This document shows positions 14,690-27,874 of a stretch of 64,000 nt of DNA, in pieces. The notes under the pieces were generated by a model, which had not been told where the DNA came from, did not search any database, and was given only the letters and a program-made list of their open reading frames with translations. Source of the DNA: Acanthopleura granulata. Its lineage: Eukaryota; Mollusca; Polyplacophora; Chitonida; Chitonidae. A program made the position numbers and the translations under genes. Location: NCBI GenBank assembly GCA_016165875.1, contig JABBOT010000080.1, forward strand, positions 46,582,032 through 46,646,031. The letters run 5' to 3'. Numbering within the stretch: the first letter of the stretch is position 1; the number at the start of each line of letters is the position of its first letter.

Positions 14690-14985
14690 GACGAGGAGTC
14701 CTTCTGGTGTGTGTACAGAGCGTTTTCCTATGGCAGGGTGAGTCCATGCCGCCAAAGTGCTGCCGTCACTGGAACATCATGCCACAGATACCAGACAGGA
14801 CACCCCATTCAGTCTCATTTAACTGACACCAGACAGACCAGTCCTAATTCCTTGCTCTAACCTCTCAATGCTGAGACAGTGAACAGGGTGAGGCAGGAAG
14901 AAGTGCCATTTTTAAAGTCTGTGGTATGATCCGACCCGGGTTTGAACTTTGATTTACCATGGCGAATTATGTATATGGATGTTTT
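14690..14985. repeat. Possible dispersed repeat of another family
   Basis: The composition and phrases such as CTGACACCAGACAGACCAGT and GATCCGACCCGGGTTTGAAC look like a common invertebrate interspersed repeat with a tRNA-like B-box end. There is only one copy in the window, so repetition cannot be shown here. Confidence 0.35.
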
Positions 14986-15044
14986 TGTCCTTCAGTGGTT
15001 CACCGTATATCGAACTGAAACTTGGTACATGTATGTAAAACGCA

Positions 15045-15280
15045 GCCAGTAATGGCCCAGAAACCTCTCACCAATACGGTCGCAGTGAGTTGGAGTCAGC
15101 TCATGCTGACTTCCCCTCCAGCCGTATGTGGGAAGGTCCGCTAGTAACCTGCGGATGGTCGTTGGTTTCCCCCCGGGCTCTGGCCGGTATCCTCAAACCA
15201 TAATGCTGGCCGCCGTCGTATAAATGAAATATTCTTGAGTACGGCGCAGAACACCAATCAAATAAATAAATAAATAAATC
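15045..15280 (+). repeat. tRNA-derived SINE (family A), nearly full length
   Basis: It carries part of the tRNA-like head (CGGTCGCAGTGAGTTGGAGTC), the full conserved body and an (AAAT)n tail. It is one of the best-preserved copies in the window. Confidence 0.8.
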
Positions 15281-17922
15281 AATTACGACGGCAAGTTAAT
15301 TTATAGGTGGAATAAACTGAAGTGAACATAGTAAATCATCGACCTTTGCCAGGTATCTGACAAACTTCCTGACTGAATACCGCAGCAGGAGGACAGGTCA
15401 GCCAAATGTATAATGAACCGGTTAATAGTCAAACCAAGGAAGCAGGATCCCAAACATTCATTTTTGCCAATTATAAACACTGTAAACAACACAGCTTAAT
15501 TTATACACAGCAATTAAAATGCAATATTACAGTGCAATTAAAAAATTTTTAAAATCTCCCATTTACTAAACATGAAAGATTTATGTAAGACGACATGAAA
15601 ACTTTTTCCGGGTTTAAGTCAATATTACAATAAGAAAGTCTGCTCTCCGTAACTTCCGAAGAGAGCAGACGTGTCGAAAGCCTTAAAACTCGTACCAATT
15701 AAGCAGTGGTCAATCAACCACAACACACATTAACAACTAAAAGGAAGTAAAAAATGCCTCCATTCAATAAACTGCATGTTTTGTACAAGACTGCATGAAA
15801 CTAAAAAACACCAGTTCATCGAGGGGTCGTTCGGGAAATAATTCATGTAATACGAAATCCCGCTTCTCACACGCATTTACTTCAAAATGACAGGACTGAC
15901 ATGTGAAGACGAGTCTCTCCGATAACCTATTAATCTCCTTTTAATGCGTGATTTCCACTTACAGGAATTTCACGATCGTTCTGTGTTTTTGTAATGAGTT
16001 AGGAGCAAATGATCAAATCTACCTTGTCTTCTTGCTGGTCTTTACTACTTGGCCCACTGAACATGGTACCTGCATGTAGTAGTCTTTGGTTCAAACCCAG
16101 CTGATTCCTTTTAATATTTCTCCCATCTTATCACTGTTATCAACACGATTTGTGCATGCAAAGCGACCAGGGCTGATCCACAAAATTACTGCTCCGACAG
16201 ATATATTTTGTAGAATGTGTTTCTTTGTGACAATATTTGAAGCCTTGGTGCTCGGCCACCCTATCGCTGTAGGAAACATAACTTATTAAATTCCAACTGT
16301 TACCTCTTCAAGTGTATAAAGCAGAGTAATTTATTTAAAGACGCCAAGATACACCATGCCTTTATTTTGAAAAAGCTGCCTGACAGATTTTCTAAACACT
16401 GAGTAGATTGCATTACGTCTTATTATTGTTGCATCCATTATTCTATACATAATATTTCTTTTCTTTTAAAAAGCATCCCTGTGAAAATATTACAGTAGTC
16501 TGAAAATATAACACCCTCTTTCAAAAATTACAAGCGTAAAAATTGTAAGCCATATGTATTGTTTGAGGTATTCCTCTGAAGAACATATGTGAAATAGAAC
16601 ACACCAAAACATCACTTCAGTTGCAAAATTTAATTATTTACCAGTATTTGCTCTGACTAAATATCTCAGAAAAAATAAGAAAACATCTGTAAAATCTGAG
16701 GCTGAACTCTAAATTGAGATATCTGCAGGTTAATAAAGGATATATATACAGCTGCATGTATAAATACTTAATATTAAAAAAATTTAATATTTAATATTAA
16801 ATAGTATTAAAATATTATTAAATAATGAATGTTAAAAATTTTGTTTCCATACACATGTAAGTGCATGTACCTCTATAACACTTACAAGAAGTTGCTTACA
16901 AAATTGCTCATGCAAAACATGTAACCATATAAATCAATCTCAAAAATACAGCCAAACATTTACCACAGACAATTTTTAACATCAACATACATGTACATTT
17001 CACAGTATTTCAAGAATAGCTATATACTGTGTTACACTGACTATTTGCATTTCATAATACATGCACATGCATGTATAAAGGTTGCAAAAGAGGAAGGTAC
17101 TAGTAAGATAAGTACAAGGCTATCTGTATCATCTGTAATTATTGTTAGTCAGTCCCAAAGGGCTTTCAGATAATTTTGTATTGATTTCACACAAGTGACA
17201 GATTTCCATTCACTCCTTTTCTCTCGAATTAACAAAACATTTGATCACTTTTTGGTATTATATTGCTACATTTAAAACTGTATTTAACATTTCACAAATA
17301 TTACAACTGTTGAAAGACTTTGATATGGATATGACCAATAAGGATACATAAAAAGCAGGGTTTCCCTGTTTCTTATTACATGTGATTTCAAAACAGCAAG
17401 AGGCAGACCACACTTTTCCAAACATGCTCACACTTAATTCTGGCAATATCCTAAAAATCAGATACATCACAGAAAACGTAATAACGTTCAGAATAGTAAA
17501 CACCACAAAACTTCTTCTTGACATGCCACACAGGTTGGAGGACAATGGTAAGCTTAAACATCATTGATGGGTTTTACACCTACAAACATCATTATTTGTG
17601 AATTTAGAAAGTACAGATAAGCTCTCAGCCTTTTCTGCTTTTCCAGATGTTCTTCTTAAACATATGTCAGGATTGCAGACAGGGTTATAAATATGCATGG
17701 ACATAAATATGCATGGACAGAAATGAGAGAACTAAGCCATTCCAATAGTACTGAATGAAAACAACTGTTGCAGAAATTGCAGTTGTTGTAAATTGCACTT
17801 GTAGCAATATAATGAAAGCATGTAAAATTTAACATTTGTTCAATAATGCCATAGCAAGACTATAGCTGTTTTGTTGCCATGGTAGAACATACATTCTAGC
17901 CTAATATTGAAGAGAGGGGATG

Positions 17923-20900
17923 TCAGTCAGAATCTTCAGTGATAAAGACCTGCATGGGAATGGTGAAATTTTGCACACTTTGTGGCAGGGCATACACATC
18001 TTCATCACTCTCAATGTCCAGGACTGTGTTTTCATGAGGAGTGCTTAAGGCCTTCTTTCTGCCCTCTGTCAAATGGACTGTGCATGGAACAGAGTCGGAT
18101 TTTGTATGAGTTCGCTCCCTTGATCTCATTCTCTCATCAACAACAGTGCATGTTTGCATGGCAGGTCCAGTGCTAGGTTTTCCCAGGTCAGCTGATGTCT
18201 TTCTACCAGACTTCATACTCTTACCAACCAGTCTCTTCTCCTTGTCCTGACCCTTTCCCATTATGGAGATAGCGGAATGTTTAGTCCTGTGCTTATCCTG
18301 AAGTGACTGAATGGAAGTCGTCAGTGTATTGCCCAAGCCATGTGCCATTTGGTCTGTGTGAATGCTAAAGCTGCCCTCCTCACAGGGAATATCAAAGTTT
18401 GTAGGCAATGGTAGTAATGGCCCTGGCAAGGAGACACTATCACTAAACATGTCCACAGTCTGAACACAAAGTCTAACATTCTCACTGTCCAGATCGTAGT
18501 CATCCCAAGTGGGCATGTCTGGCTTACTGGGGGTGGGGCTTGTGTCAGGCTGATCTCTTTTGGAGTCATGCTCTTCTGACACCTTTCTGACTTTGGTCAA
18601 ATGAACAGGTTGACTATTCAAATTGCCTTCATGTTTTGAGAACATTTTAGCAACTGGGTAAAAACCTGACTTGCTGCCAGCCCTTGAGCTTCCTGAAGGG
18701 AGACTATCCACGTCATCTGATTTTTGTGATCTCACCAATGTGCTGCCAACAACATGAGAGCTATTTCCTACTTGCTTGGTTGCTGTATCTATAGTTATTT
18801 CATTTGGAATGAAAGCATCTCCAGGATTCTCTACTGACACAGAAGTATACTGGTACCCACGAATATCTGCTAAATCACAGTCAACAGAGGTAACATCAAA
18901 CAAAATCCTGTGTTCATTCTCTTCAGCAGGCATGCTGATGACAGTATTTGATACCCGTGGATTATCTGCCCTTTGAACAATGACACCTTCCAATATGGCG
19001 TTACTTTCAGGGTATCCAGAGGTTTCAGAGTTGACACTGACATAAGACAGACACCTTATGTCTGGATTACTGGAGGAGTGAGGAAATTCTGTGACCTGCA
19101 GTTGACTGGCGCTGTAAACTTTCATGCTGTCGGGGAGCATAGGATTGCTGCATGGTATCAGCTTATGCTTCTTTCGCACCAGCTGCCTAACTGCAGCCTT
19201 GCAGGGCAAGCAGTACATGGATATTAAGAAGCTTTTCCTGCTGTACTTTTGCATGACACAAACCTCTAGCTGCACAGTTTTCTTGCTGACCATGTCTCTT
19301 GTAACACTGCTATAGTCTAGAGACTTTGAGAACCTGAAAGTTACTGGGAACAATGTGGACTGAGTCTTGTTTGATGAGGTCAGATGACCAGTAGAGACCT
19401 TCACTTCCTCTGTTTTCCTCTTGGATTCGCCCGCCTTATCTGGTATGAGGTAGCTCTTTATATAAATACAGCTGATCATTGATGTATGGGCTGAAATCAA
19501 ATATGAACCATGTTATAAGTATATTTATTTACTTATTTCATTGGTGCTTAAAACTGTGAAATTTTACCATCTTTACCAGCAGGCTATAACATGCTCTCCA
19601 ATACCAGGATTATTGGCAAATCATTATAAACGTGAACCACTGTTTACCTGGTGGAATGATGATGTCACTGATTTGCCAAACTCGGATTCGCAAAGAGCTC
19701 TTCCGGGAGTCGTACTCAAATGACAATTCTATCTGTCCAAGATCTGAAGTAACACAAGAGAGGATGTTAAATCAAGTTTTCATCAAGTAATACCAGTCTC
19801 TCTTTGTTTATTTATAAATGCTGTCTGTTGGGAAAAAGGTTCCCCAAGGAGCCACAGAAGAAAATGTTTCATTGAGGAATTTCAAGGGCCTAACATTCCA
19901 TGTTTTCCCAATCAGTCACTGACCATTACACTTAATTACAACCCTTAATATGCACATTAATGGATACAATTTTGATACAGGTAACTTACTAAATCATTCA
20001 TTTCAAACATAATACAATATGGCATTTAACATCTATTTATTTATTTGATTTGTGTTTCACACCACACTGAAAAATATTTCACTTATACATCGGCGGCCAA
20101 CATCATGGTGGGATGCATTTAACATTGAAGACTCAAGCAAACGCCCTTATTGTTCAGGGATTGGCTAATGGGCTTATGCCAGATTTACACTGAAGTCACA
20201 TGAACTAGCAAAGGTTTGTGGAAAAAATCTATGGAAATAGGTAAAAGATTGTTCTTCACTGAAAGAACAAAAATATAAACCAGCAGCAGCAGCATAATAC
20301 CTGGTGAATGGGAGAAGTCTGGTGTGGCTGGAGGTCCCTCACTGCTGCAGGAGCTCGTTATACTACACCTGTCCACATCCAGGCGTGCTCCATTACCCAC
20401 ACAACTTGCGTCCTGGGAGACTTCATTGACGATGGTCCCAGGCTGAGATGGGCTTCCACCTTTGTTCATAAAGACAAATATTACACATACTTAAGGATAC
20501 TAAAACCCCTCAAAAGCAAAATTTCACATTTTTCCTTCCGCAGCCAACAATATTGGTCACATATGGTCATGTACATGTATATATATATTCTGAAAGGTAA
20601 ACAACTGCTGATCTCAAAAAGTTTTTAAAATTTACCTGACTTTAACATTAATTCAAATAAAGAGAAAGTTTGAAAAAAATCAGAGCTGTTTTTCAAAATG
20701 CTATTTTTTCTAATTTTCCAATTTGTTCAATCTGACCCAAGTGGATAAGTTACGATTTAAACTAAAAAACGGTCCCAAAGATTTTTAGTATTCATCTTAG
20801 ATTGTTCCAAATTATTTAAAGTTTCAAAATTTAAAAAGAATTTGAAACTTTGATGTTCTTTCACTAATATCATTTTCACTAACTAGGAAAGATATAAAAA

Positions 20901-23900
20901 ATTTGTGAGACAGTTTTTTAGCTTAAGTATTTAGCTACATATGTGCAAAGTTTCATAACATTATCTTGAAAAATAAGGGAGAAAAGTATTTCAGAAAAAA
21001 AAAAGACAAAAATGTCTGGAGGGGCATTATGTCTGACAAAAATTCGTCATTAATTCACTTGCCAATTAATTTGAATGAAGAACTGTCCTGCCTCTAGTTA
21101 AAATGTGAACATATCAACTTACTTATTTTATGTTTTAAAATTTGTCATGCTCCATGAAAGTGTAAGCTGAAGTTTTATTTTGACATTTCTGAGCAAAACC
21201 TGCTAGAATGTTTTTAAGCCCCTTCCCCAACGACACCCCGCTGGAGTGATAAAGGCTGTTGTTGAAGTTAATAGGTTGCTGGAGTAGTCTGCACAAGCAA
21301 CCATGCACAGTTTACGGCAGGAGGCAATATACATTTACCACAGGCGTGTGTAATCACAGCAGGTAACTCCTTTCATTGAGGTAATCCCTCTAATCAGACA
21401 GAACTAAGAAAACACATCTGCCTTGGTTCACAACATCTTGTATTTTTTCTCAAATTTAACGTAGGCCTACTTACAACTCAAATTTGGTTTTCATCTTTAA
21501 GTGAGAAAACAGATAGGAAAATGGAGAATAAGATTGTGAAATTAACAATTCTTTTTACCAAATTTCGCCCCTGAGGGGTTCTAGTATCTTCAAAGATATA
21601 TTTATACTGCAAACCACACCTTTAGTCAATGAAGCAGAGGCCAAAGTTTTGTATGCTATAAAATACCCACTAGATTTATGACCAGAACATTTGTCATGTC
21701 CAGTGTGGTAAGCAACTCTAACTTTTGCCCCAAAACACATTTTACCTGTTTCTAATAGTTTATTGGTCTTAGGGGATGTTTTGGGGTGAAATTTTAGGTC
21801 ATTTGCCATAATTCCTCGATCTTTTCGCAAGCAAGGGGCATTCCCCATGTGAAAAAGCTTGGGGTCAAATTTGACATCATATTATAACACACTGATGTCA
21901 GGATACATCAGCTGAATGACGGGATTGGGAGCAGTAGTTATGCACAGTCGTACATGTAGCCTTCTCGATAGTAATCTGGGTAGTATTGGACGACTTTTCT
22001 CTGAGAGTGACAAGTCAAAAAAAGACACTTAGCAGCAGGTACATACTAGTTGCATATGACATGAAGTGAAGATTTTAGGTGTTGAGTTATAATCCATTGG
22101 TATTTAATTAATCTGTCAATCACTACCAGGATAAAATGTTCCCGATAATTGTTCTTCCGCAGGTTGTGTTCTGCATGTTGTATACCAGTACACAAAAATA
22201 TCCCTTCTGCACTTTTCAAACCCACAACTGTAGTAAAAAAATATCTGTTTTACTGGCTCTGTTTTGGCCCCCATCTCGCTCTTACAGCACCAGTAGGCCT
22301 ACTTATGCACATAACCCAGGTTGGTAACTTCATAAAGTGCAGGTAAACAGTGGCAAAGTTTCATTTATGCACAGGTTCACCCTGCCTGAATCATCTATAA
22401 ACACTCGCAAATCCATTTTTACATACAGTCGATGCTGTATGGGTCTAGTTTTAAAACAGTAATTCCAATAAAATGAACTGTCACAGGTGTCAATGTTTTT
22501 TCTGCGGCCGCGCCACTCTTATGCAAATTACCTGTCAAGAAGTGATGTGACAAAGTCCTTGCATTTACTCATGTGTACGTGGAAACCCTGCTAGCCAGTT
22601 TAATATTTTTTGTGAGGATTTGGTGGTAATTTTAAGAGTGCCTTTAGGAAAGCCCATAAATTGAGGCCTGTATAAGCCTACCCGTGTTTTGAAGAGTATT
22701 GTAACACACATCATTAGATGCGGCTGATGTGAGACGCCCAGTTCAATCAAGTTCAGCGAACACCTGGGCAAAGAGCCGTCCTTCACCATGGTGATGTAAA
22801 CTGTGGGCAGAGCGTCCAAGCACCCCCCCCCCCCATCCCAAACAACACATGCAGCTCTCTTCAACTCTACGAAGGGTCAGAGTATGTATTCAGGGCACAT
22901 TTGAATATTACGGTCAATCTGTATCCAGTCATTTACATGATAAAGCATTTCACTCTGATGAATGTACACAGAGCTTTACAAACTTCGTCACACCGTATGT
23001 ATGCATATTTACTGTTCCCTGGCCCAGGCAATTTAATGAGGAATTTCAATTTGGTAAACAGATTTTAATTTGGTACATACTGATATTCAAAAATCCCAGT
23101 AAATATCCCTCTGTAGAAACACTTTTATTTCTTACCCGACTATACGAATTCAAAAATTATATGAAGAAACTTTCAGTGATCAGTACCGTGACTTTGTGAG
23201 AAGTTAGATACAATTTCGCCTCGGTTGCTTACAATTCGAGTTTTAAAATTATAAATACATGTACCTGTGACATCAAGTGTTATTAATTCTCCGACTGATA
23301 AATTGTTCTGAAACCACTGTTCTACCAAAGCCAGGTTGAATAGTATAACTAAATCACAGGACCTCGAAAATAATCTAGTTCCCTTGGACTCACCATTTTG
23401 AGTCTCTCATAGGTTTTTAAATATTTCTGCTCATGGTATGCATTCACGCCAAATTTTCGTGAGAGGAAGTTGCAATTGCTGCTTTGAACTCCGAGACCAG
23501 AAAGTTACATGGTGGATTTTGTGAAGGGGTCACTTGTTAAGCAAGCTGAGTAATGTTAGACAGATGTAAGCACAGAAATGAATTTTGTTTACAGCGATTT
23601 TACAGATCTCCCGATTCCAGCACAACATGCACGGTAGCAATCTGGGTGAATTTCAGCAGAGTGAATTTAACTTGGATAACTGTGCAGTCCTCTTAATCGT
23701 TTTTAAGTTTAGCCCTTTGACATACCGTGGTGGCACCGTGGTGTCAAGACTTTGGGCAGAGATCACGTCTATTATAGCCCTGCGTGTGGGCGTACTGGTA
23801 AAGAGAAGGTGAGTATGTTCAGTTTTCTGTGGTGTTCCTGAGAATATCAAACAAACAAGTCATCTGGCAACTTCTATACACCAACCTTTTTTCTTCAGAA

Positions 23901-24760
23901 TGCGTTTACACTGTTCATCAGCAACATCAAAGACTGTATGCCCATGTGTATCTTCAATCAAACAATCACTGCCATATTCTAACAGGACAGACATGCAGTC
24001 AACGTGGCCTTCCTCTGCAGCATAATGCAGTGGTGTTCTCCCATTCAGCCTGTCCTGTACGTTTGGGCTTCCTGGAAAACAGGGGGAATAACTCTAACTG
24101 ACAGAAATATCAGGCCATGTACTCCTATTTATGGACTATTTTGAACTTGCTGGGGTTTTGTAAGAAGATGAGTAAGATAATTGTATTTATAAATATTTCT
24201 TTTAATAGAGAAGTAAACTAGTAAATCTTACGTAACTGTATTTTTTTTTTAATATTTATTTGGTTGGGGCTGAACAATGCACTAAGAAAGATGTCACCTG
24301 TAGAGAGATTGATTGTCCGAAATCAGATTCCCTGTCAAACCTTGCAATTTCAAGCATTTTTGCCCCTGTCCTTTTATACATGTAAGTTTATAATGTAAAT
24401 GATATTAAGATCCCTGTACCCCCCCCCCCAAAAAAAAGAAAATATAAGAAAGGTAAAAAAAACCTATGACACATAACACCAGCTAGTGACAATCCCCAAT
24501 AGTAGAACTTGGATAACTCCTTTCAAAACTTGCATGCAAACGTGTGTAAATGCAGATGATATACCGCCATGTTTCAGCAGAAGGAGAAGGATGTCCAGCT
24601 CTCCGTTATGTGCAGCCTCGTGAACTGGGGCCCATTGGTACAGTCCAATCTCATTAGGGTCATTCTTGTTTAGAAGGGCATCTCTGACATCAACAATGTC
24701 AGCAAACCTTACAGCTTCATGTAGCGCTGTATCACACAGCTTTCTCACTTGGTGACCCAT
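17923..24760 (-). CDS. Ankyrin-repeat plus C2-domain protein, orthology not recognised
   Basis: Five coding exons join in frame (24565-24760, 23886-24071, 20301-20459, 19648-19743, 17923-19490), total 2205 nt, 734 residues. Every junction is in phase 1 with GT/AG borders. Residues about 10-125 hold ankyrin repeats, with repeat signatures TALHEAV, APVHEAAHNGELDILLLLLK and GRTPLHYAAEEGHVDCMSVL. A Ser/Gly-rich linker (128-180) follows. Residues about 182-315 form a C2 domain of synaptotagmin type (LGQIELSFEYDS, LRIRVWQIS, then IKSYLIPDK). The Asp residues that bind Ca2+ in loop 1 are not evident, so a Ca2+-independent membrane or protein adaptor is likely. The remaining ~400 residues are polar and apparently disordered, ending in an acidic tail (FITEDSD). 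The acceptor before exon 1 is at 24801-24802; the 5'UTR carries a four-codon uORF. The likely first non-coding exon is at 27566. Exon 5 alone also reads open from 19500, but that ATG is intronic. Function unknown. Confidence 0.85.
20035..20118 (-). repeat. SINE (family A) fragment in ANK-C2 intron
   Basis: Inverted 3' end: a TTTA-rich start, then GATTTGTGTTTCACACCACA, AATATTTCACTTATAC and the GGCGGCCAACAT block. Confidence 0.7.
20491..21593 (-). mobile_element. Non-autonomous DNA element with terminal inverted repeats, copy 1
   Basis: The left end (TTAAGGATACTAAAACCCCT) and the inverse of the right end (TTGAAGATACTAGAACCCCT) match over about 34 bases, continuing into an AAATTT block. No transposase frame is present. 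Internally, the inverse of 21020-21075 matches 41510-41565 of copy 2 (GAATTAATGACGAATTTTTG against GAGTTAATGACGAGTTTTTG). The two copies are therefore one family in opposite orientation. It sits in the intron between exons 2 and 3 of the ANK-C2 gene. A TTAA target is possible, but the right edge reads TCAA. Confidence 0.6.
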
Positions 24761-24915
24761 CTTCAGAATATCTGCTCAAGTTGGCATCTTGTCAAGCCCT
24801 CTGGAACAGAAAACAGGAATATATAACTTCTTTTACGTTCAGTTTATAAAAATCTAAGGATATACATGCAACTTAAGTACAGAGCCTCACAAATCAACAA
24901 AGCGCCACAATAGTT

Positions 24916-24939
24916 AAAAAAAAAAAAAAAAAAAAAAAA
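24916..24939 (+). repeat. Poly(A) tract
   Basis: An uninterrupted run of about 24 A, the longest homopolymer in the window. No recognisable SINE body precedes it. Confidence 0.8.
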
Positions 24940-25654
24940 TCCTGACAGTAGATGTGTATAATGGATAAGGCAGAGTGGGCAATCCTTGTCGTTCAAGACC
25001 TTAGATCTTTGACTGATGAGACAATCTAACAGGTGCACTGATTTTCCCCATGCTATGCCAGATTTTTCCTGCTACTTAGGCTGACTGCTATTGGGTGAAA
25101 TATGAATGTGTATAAAGCATTTAAAACACAGTTGACATTATTATAATGCTAATTTTATGTGTCATGTGTGTTGCCATCTGAGATGTCATGTCAGCTCGTA
25201 CATGCTTTTCCGCTTTACGGCACCATAGGGCTTCAAGTGGAATGTCACTTCTGGTCTTCTCCGATAAATAGGAAATCCCTAAGTGTCACAGCCGGCATAC
25301 AAACACAGAAACTAACTAATCACTCCTTTCTTGCTAGTACGCCAAGGTTTCATACAATCTTGTGTCCAGTTGTGTGGCTGTGAACACAGACTGCACCACT
25401 GATGCAACAATAACTGATGCATGCACGCATTGCCTCTTGGTTTAGGTGATTTGATAAGCTGGAAATTTGATAAGCTGGATTTGACTAGTTCGTATACAAC
25501 ACAAGCTGGTTCACATACACTCATTGGTAAGATCCATGTTATATGAATTTTCTAATATCATCACCCTGAAGAGCTGCATGTTGTCAGAGTGTTTAAAGAC
25601 ATTCCGACTTGTTTTAATTATCAGATTATATGACTCTGTATGACGCTCTGGGAG

Positions 25655-25830
25655 CAGGCTGTGGTTTAGTGGTTAAAGGTGCTTGCCTTTCAATCGCCAG
25701 AACACATGAGCTGCAGGTAAATTCGAACCCCGCCATGGACAGAGAAATCGTAGATCCCACCTCCCACTGCTTCTAGTGTAACGTCATCTGCATCTCAGAG
25801 GTAGAAAACAAAGTAAATAGAATGTACGGA
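25655..25830 (+). repeat. tRNA-like SINE or tRNA pseudogene of a second family
   Basis: An A-box (TGGTTTAGTGGTTAA, 25662-25675) and a B-box-like TTCGAACCC (25722-25730) lie about 45 bases apart, as in tRNA-derived Pol III promoters. The flanks do not pair into a convincing acceptor stem, so a working tRNA is unlikely. It is a single copy here, and the body differs from family A. Confidence 0.5.
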
Positions 25831-27566
25831 AATTTGTTGATAAAAAACTTAAATTTTGCTCAACTTGTGGTAAATATTTAGAACCTACATGTACCATCTT
25901 ATCAACAGCTCATAAAAGAAAGGCAAAGAGAAGAAAATGGATATACACTGTAATGTATAACACTGTACACACAGCTGTGAGCTACAGCTGAAATGCTCTC
26001 TGGCCAGTCACACTTGATTCAATGTTTCTTTTCACCAACTGTAAGTCATTTCAGACTCTCAATATATTCATCATTGTCAAAAGTTTAGCTGAATAATCAG
26101 AATGGACAATTAAAACTGTTTCACCACACACATCAGTTTTTCAAAATATTATGAGGGGAAATAAGGGATCAAGTGTTATTGGCCTAAAATGTATGTGGAA
26201 GCTGTCAGCATGGGGTTATATAAATGTGTGTCTGCAATAATAATGTTAACTTCTGAAAGCATGAATAATGTTTCTGCTCATAATTTAAATAGTTTGATAT
26301 TTTTCCTGACTTTGAATTCAGTAAATCAAAATATCACCTTAGATCAGCTTCCATATGTTTATCTCTGGCTGTTTCAGATACTATGTGTTCGCGCAAAATG
26401 TACACTTTTTCTGTTTATGCCATTGAAAGAAAAGACAACACAAGACCAAATGTATATGTATCGATAAAGAATACCATTCCTGATTCAAAAAACATCACTT
26501 TTTATTTTTGTGATGGAGGATAACTGAGGTATCACAGTTCAAAGTTAGCAAAACGTCCACATGGAGAAGATCAAGGGGTCGTCATGGTATCACTTTTAAC
26601 CAATCAAGGGCGAGATATTTCTACCACCCGAGAAAGCACCTGTTTCTGCTGTGATGTTACCCATTCTCAGTTCACCACTTTAACATGTAGAAGTAGCGTT
26701 TAATCAGCTGTTTTCCTTGTGAGACAATTCTGATATACTTCAAAGCCATTTTCAACAAAAAAGTGGCAGTGGAATACGTCTGATGTTATTCCCTAAGGTT
26801 TCAACCAGGAAGCCATGATGCATAACCTTCGACTGTAATAACAAAGGGGACAGAACTTTGCACCCAAAGGAGTGTCTTGTCTCCAATACTGATGGCAGTG
26901 CTATGGATGACGCGTCCATATATAATGGCGGTTGCCGTGGACTCTTAAGAATTCAGAATTAAACGGTGATTTATAAAGTTGACAAGCACATCATAAAAAA
27001 ATGAGTATGCACCTTTAGATCTGTAGGAACCCCTCTTCTGAAATAACTGTGGTTATACTTTTTGTTGTCTTAATTATCTTTTATCCTGTGAGTGAGTAAA
27101 GTGAGTGATAAAAATTTAAAGTAGCACGGTATTGATAAGATGCATACATATCGTGAGCATTTTGGCTTGATAACCGGAACGTGAACAACACTGCTGGCGT
27201 CGGCATGAGCTTGAATTTCTCACAAAATTGTAATTTGGTCAACAAGTGATCGGCGTGACTCAACGGCGGCCAATGATTTTAATTTAGTTAAGACTGTACA
27301 CAAAATACGGCCACCAAAGCGTAACAAGCACAAGTCGTGTTGGCGCCCTTGACATCTCGACATTATAACACGAGCTCGTGCAAAATAAAGGCGTGCTCAC
27401 TTGACAAGTCGAATTCTGGAACAAATGCTTGCGTTACACCTGTCATCCAACATGGCAAAGTGTACCAGTTTACCTGCTACATATTTGTGATCATACTGTT
27501 AAAAAGTATCTCTTTTAACTTCAGAAATTAACACTATTTTCCACCTGAGAAGCTAATTAACTTACT

Positions 27567-27874
27567 TCGCTTCCGTTTCCACAGACGCCACTGTATTTAC
27601 GTAATCGGACTTTTCCGCTATCATTTCCGGTGTAGATACTGTGATTCTATTGGTTTACGGTAGCTGCGAAAAGGGCCGAGCACTGAGTTCCGAAGATTGG
27701 CGAGCCCGGAAGACTTGTGGGAAGGCAATGGCTGCTGAACGGGAAAATCCCATGGTGACATTTCCTATTTCACAACATATACGGCAAATTTGTGGGTGAT
27801 TTACAAACGCCATAGTAACACTTCCTATACTTTAGATTACTCTGTGAATTCGTGAATAATTACATGTTGCACTA
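27567..27874. promoter_or_regulatory. Candidate bidirectional promoter between ANK-C2 and CTDNEP1
   Basis: A minus-strand donor (GCGAA|GTAAGT) at 27566 would end a non-coding first exon of the ANK-C2 gene. The CTDNEP1 start codon is at 27875. The interval between is richer in G+C than its surroundings, has ETS-type sites (CATTTCCGG near 27625, CCCGGAAG near 27705) and an inverted CCAAT box (ATTGG near 27648), and no clear TATA box. That is the usual look of a housekeeping divergent promoter. Confidence 0.4.

Larger units (their letters stand above)
9861..17922. other. Intergenic stretch without a recognised gene
   Basis: The open frames here are short, AT-biased and match no family I know. 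It contains three family A SINE pieces, one probable different repeat near 14.7-15.0 kb, and an AT palindrome region near 16760-16830. A minus-strand AATAAA at 16361-16366 could be the poly(A) signal of the ANK-C2 gene, giving it a 3'UTR of about 1.5 kb. Confidence 0.5.

Noticed and set aside
15635..15674. Hairpin GTCTGCTCTC / GAGAGCAGAC
   Set aside because: A 10-bp stem around about 13 bases is expected by chance in 64 kb, and nothing in the context gives it a role.
17690..17720. Direct repeat of ATAAATATGCATGGACA
   Set aside because: A single short duplication with no flanking structure.
19491..19500. ATG at 19500 as start of a separate 525-residue gene
   Set aside because: The ATG lies before an AG acceptor at 19491-19492, and exon 5 continues the C2 domain begun in exon 4 in the correct phase, so it is intronic.
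25655..25740. Functional tRNA gene
   Set aside because: A- and B-box are present, but no acceptor stem or convincing anticodon arm can be paired.
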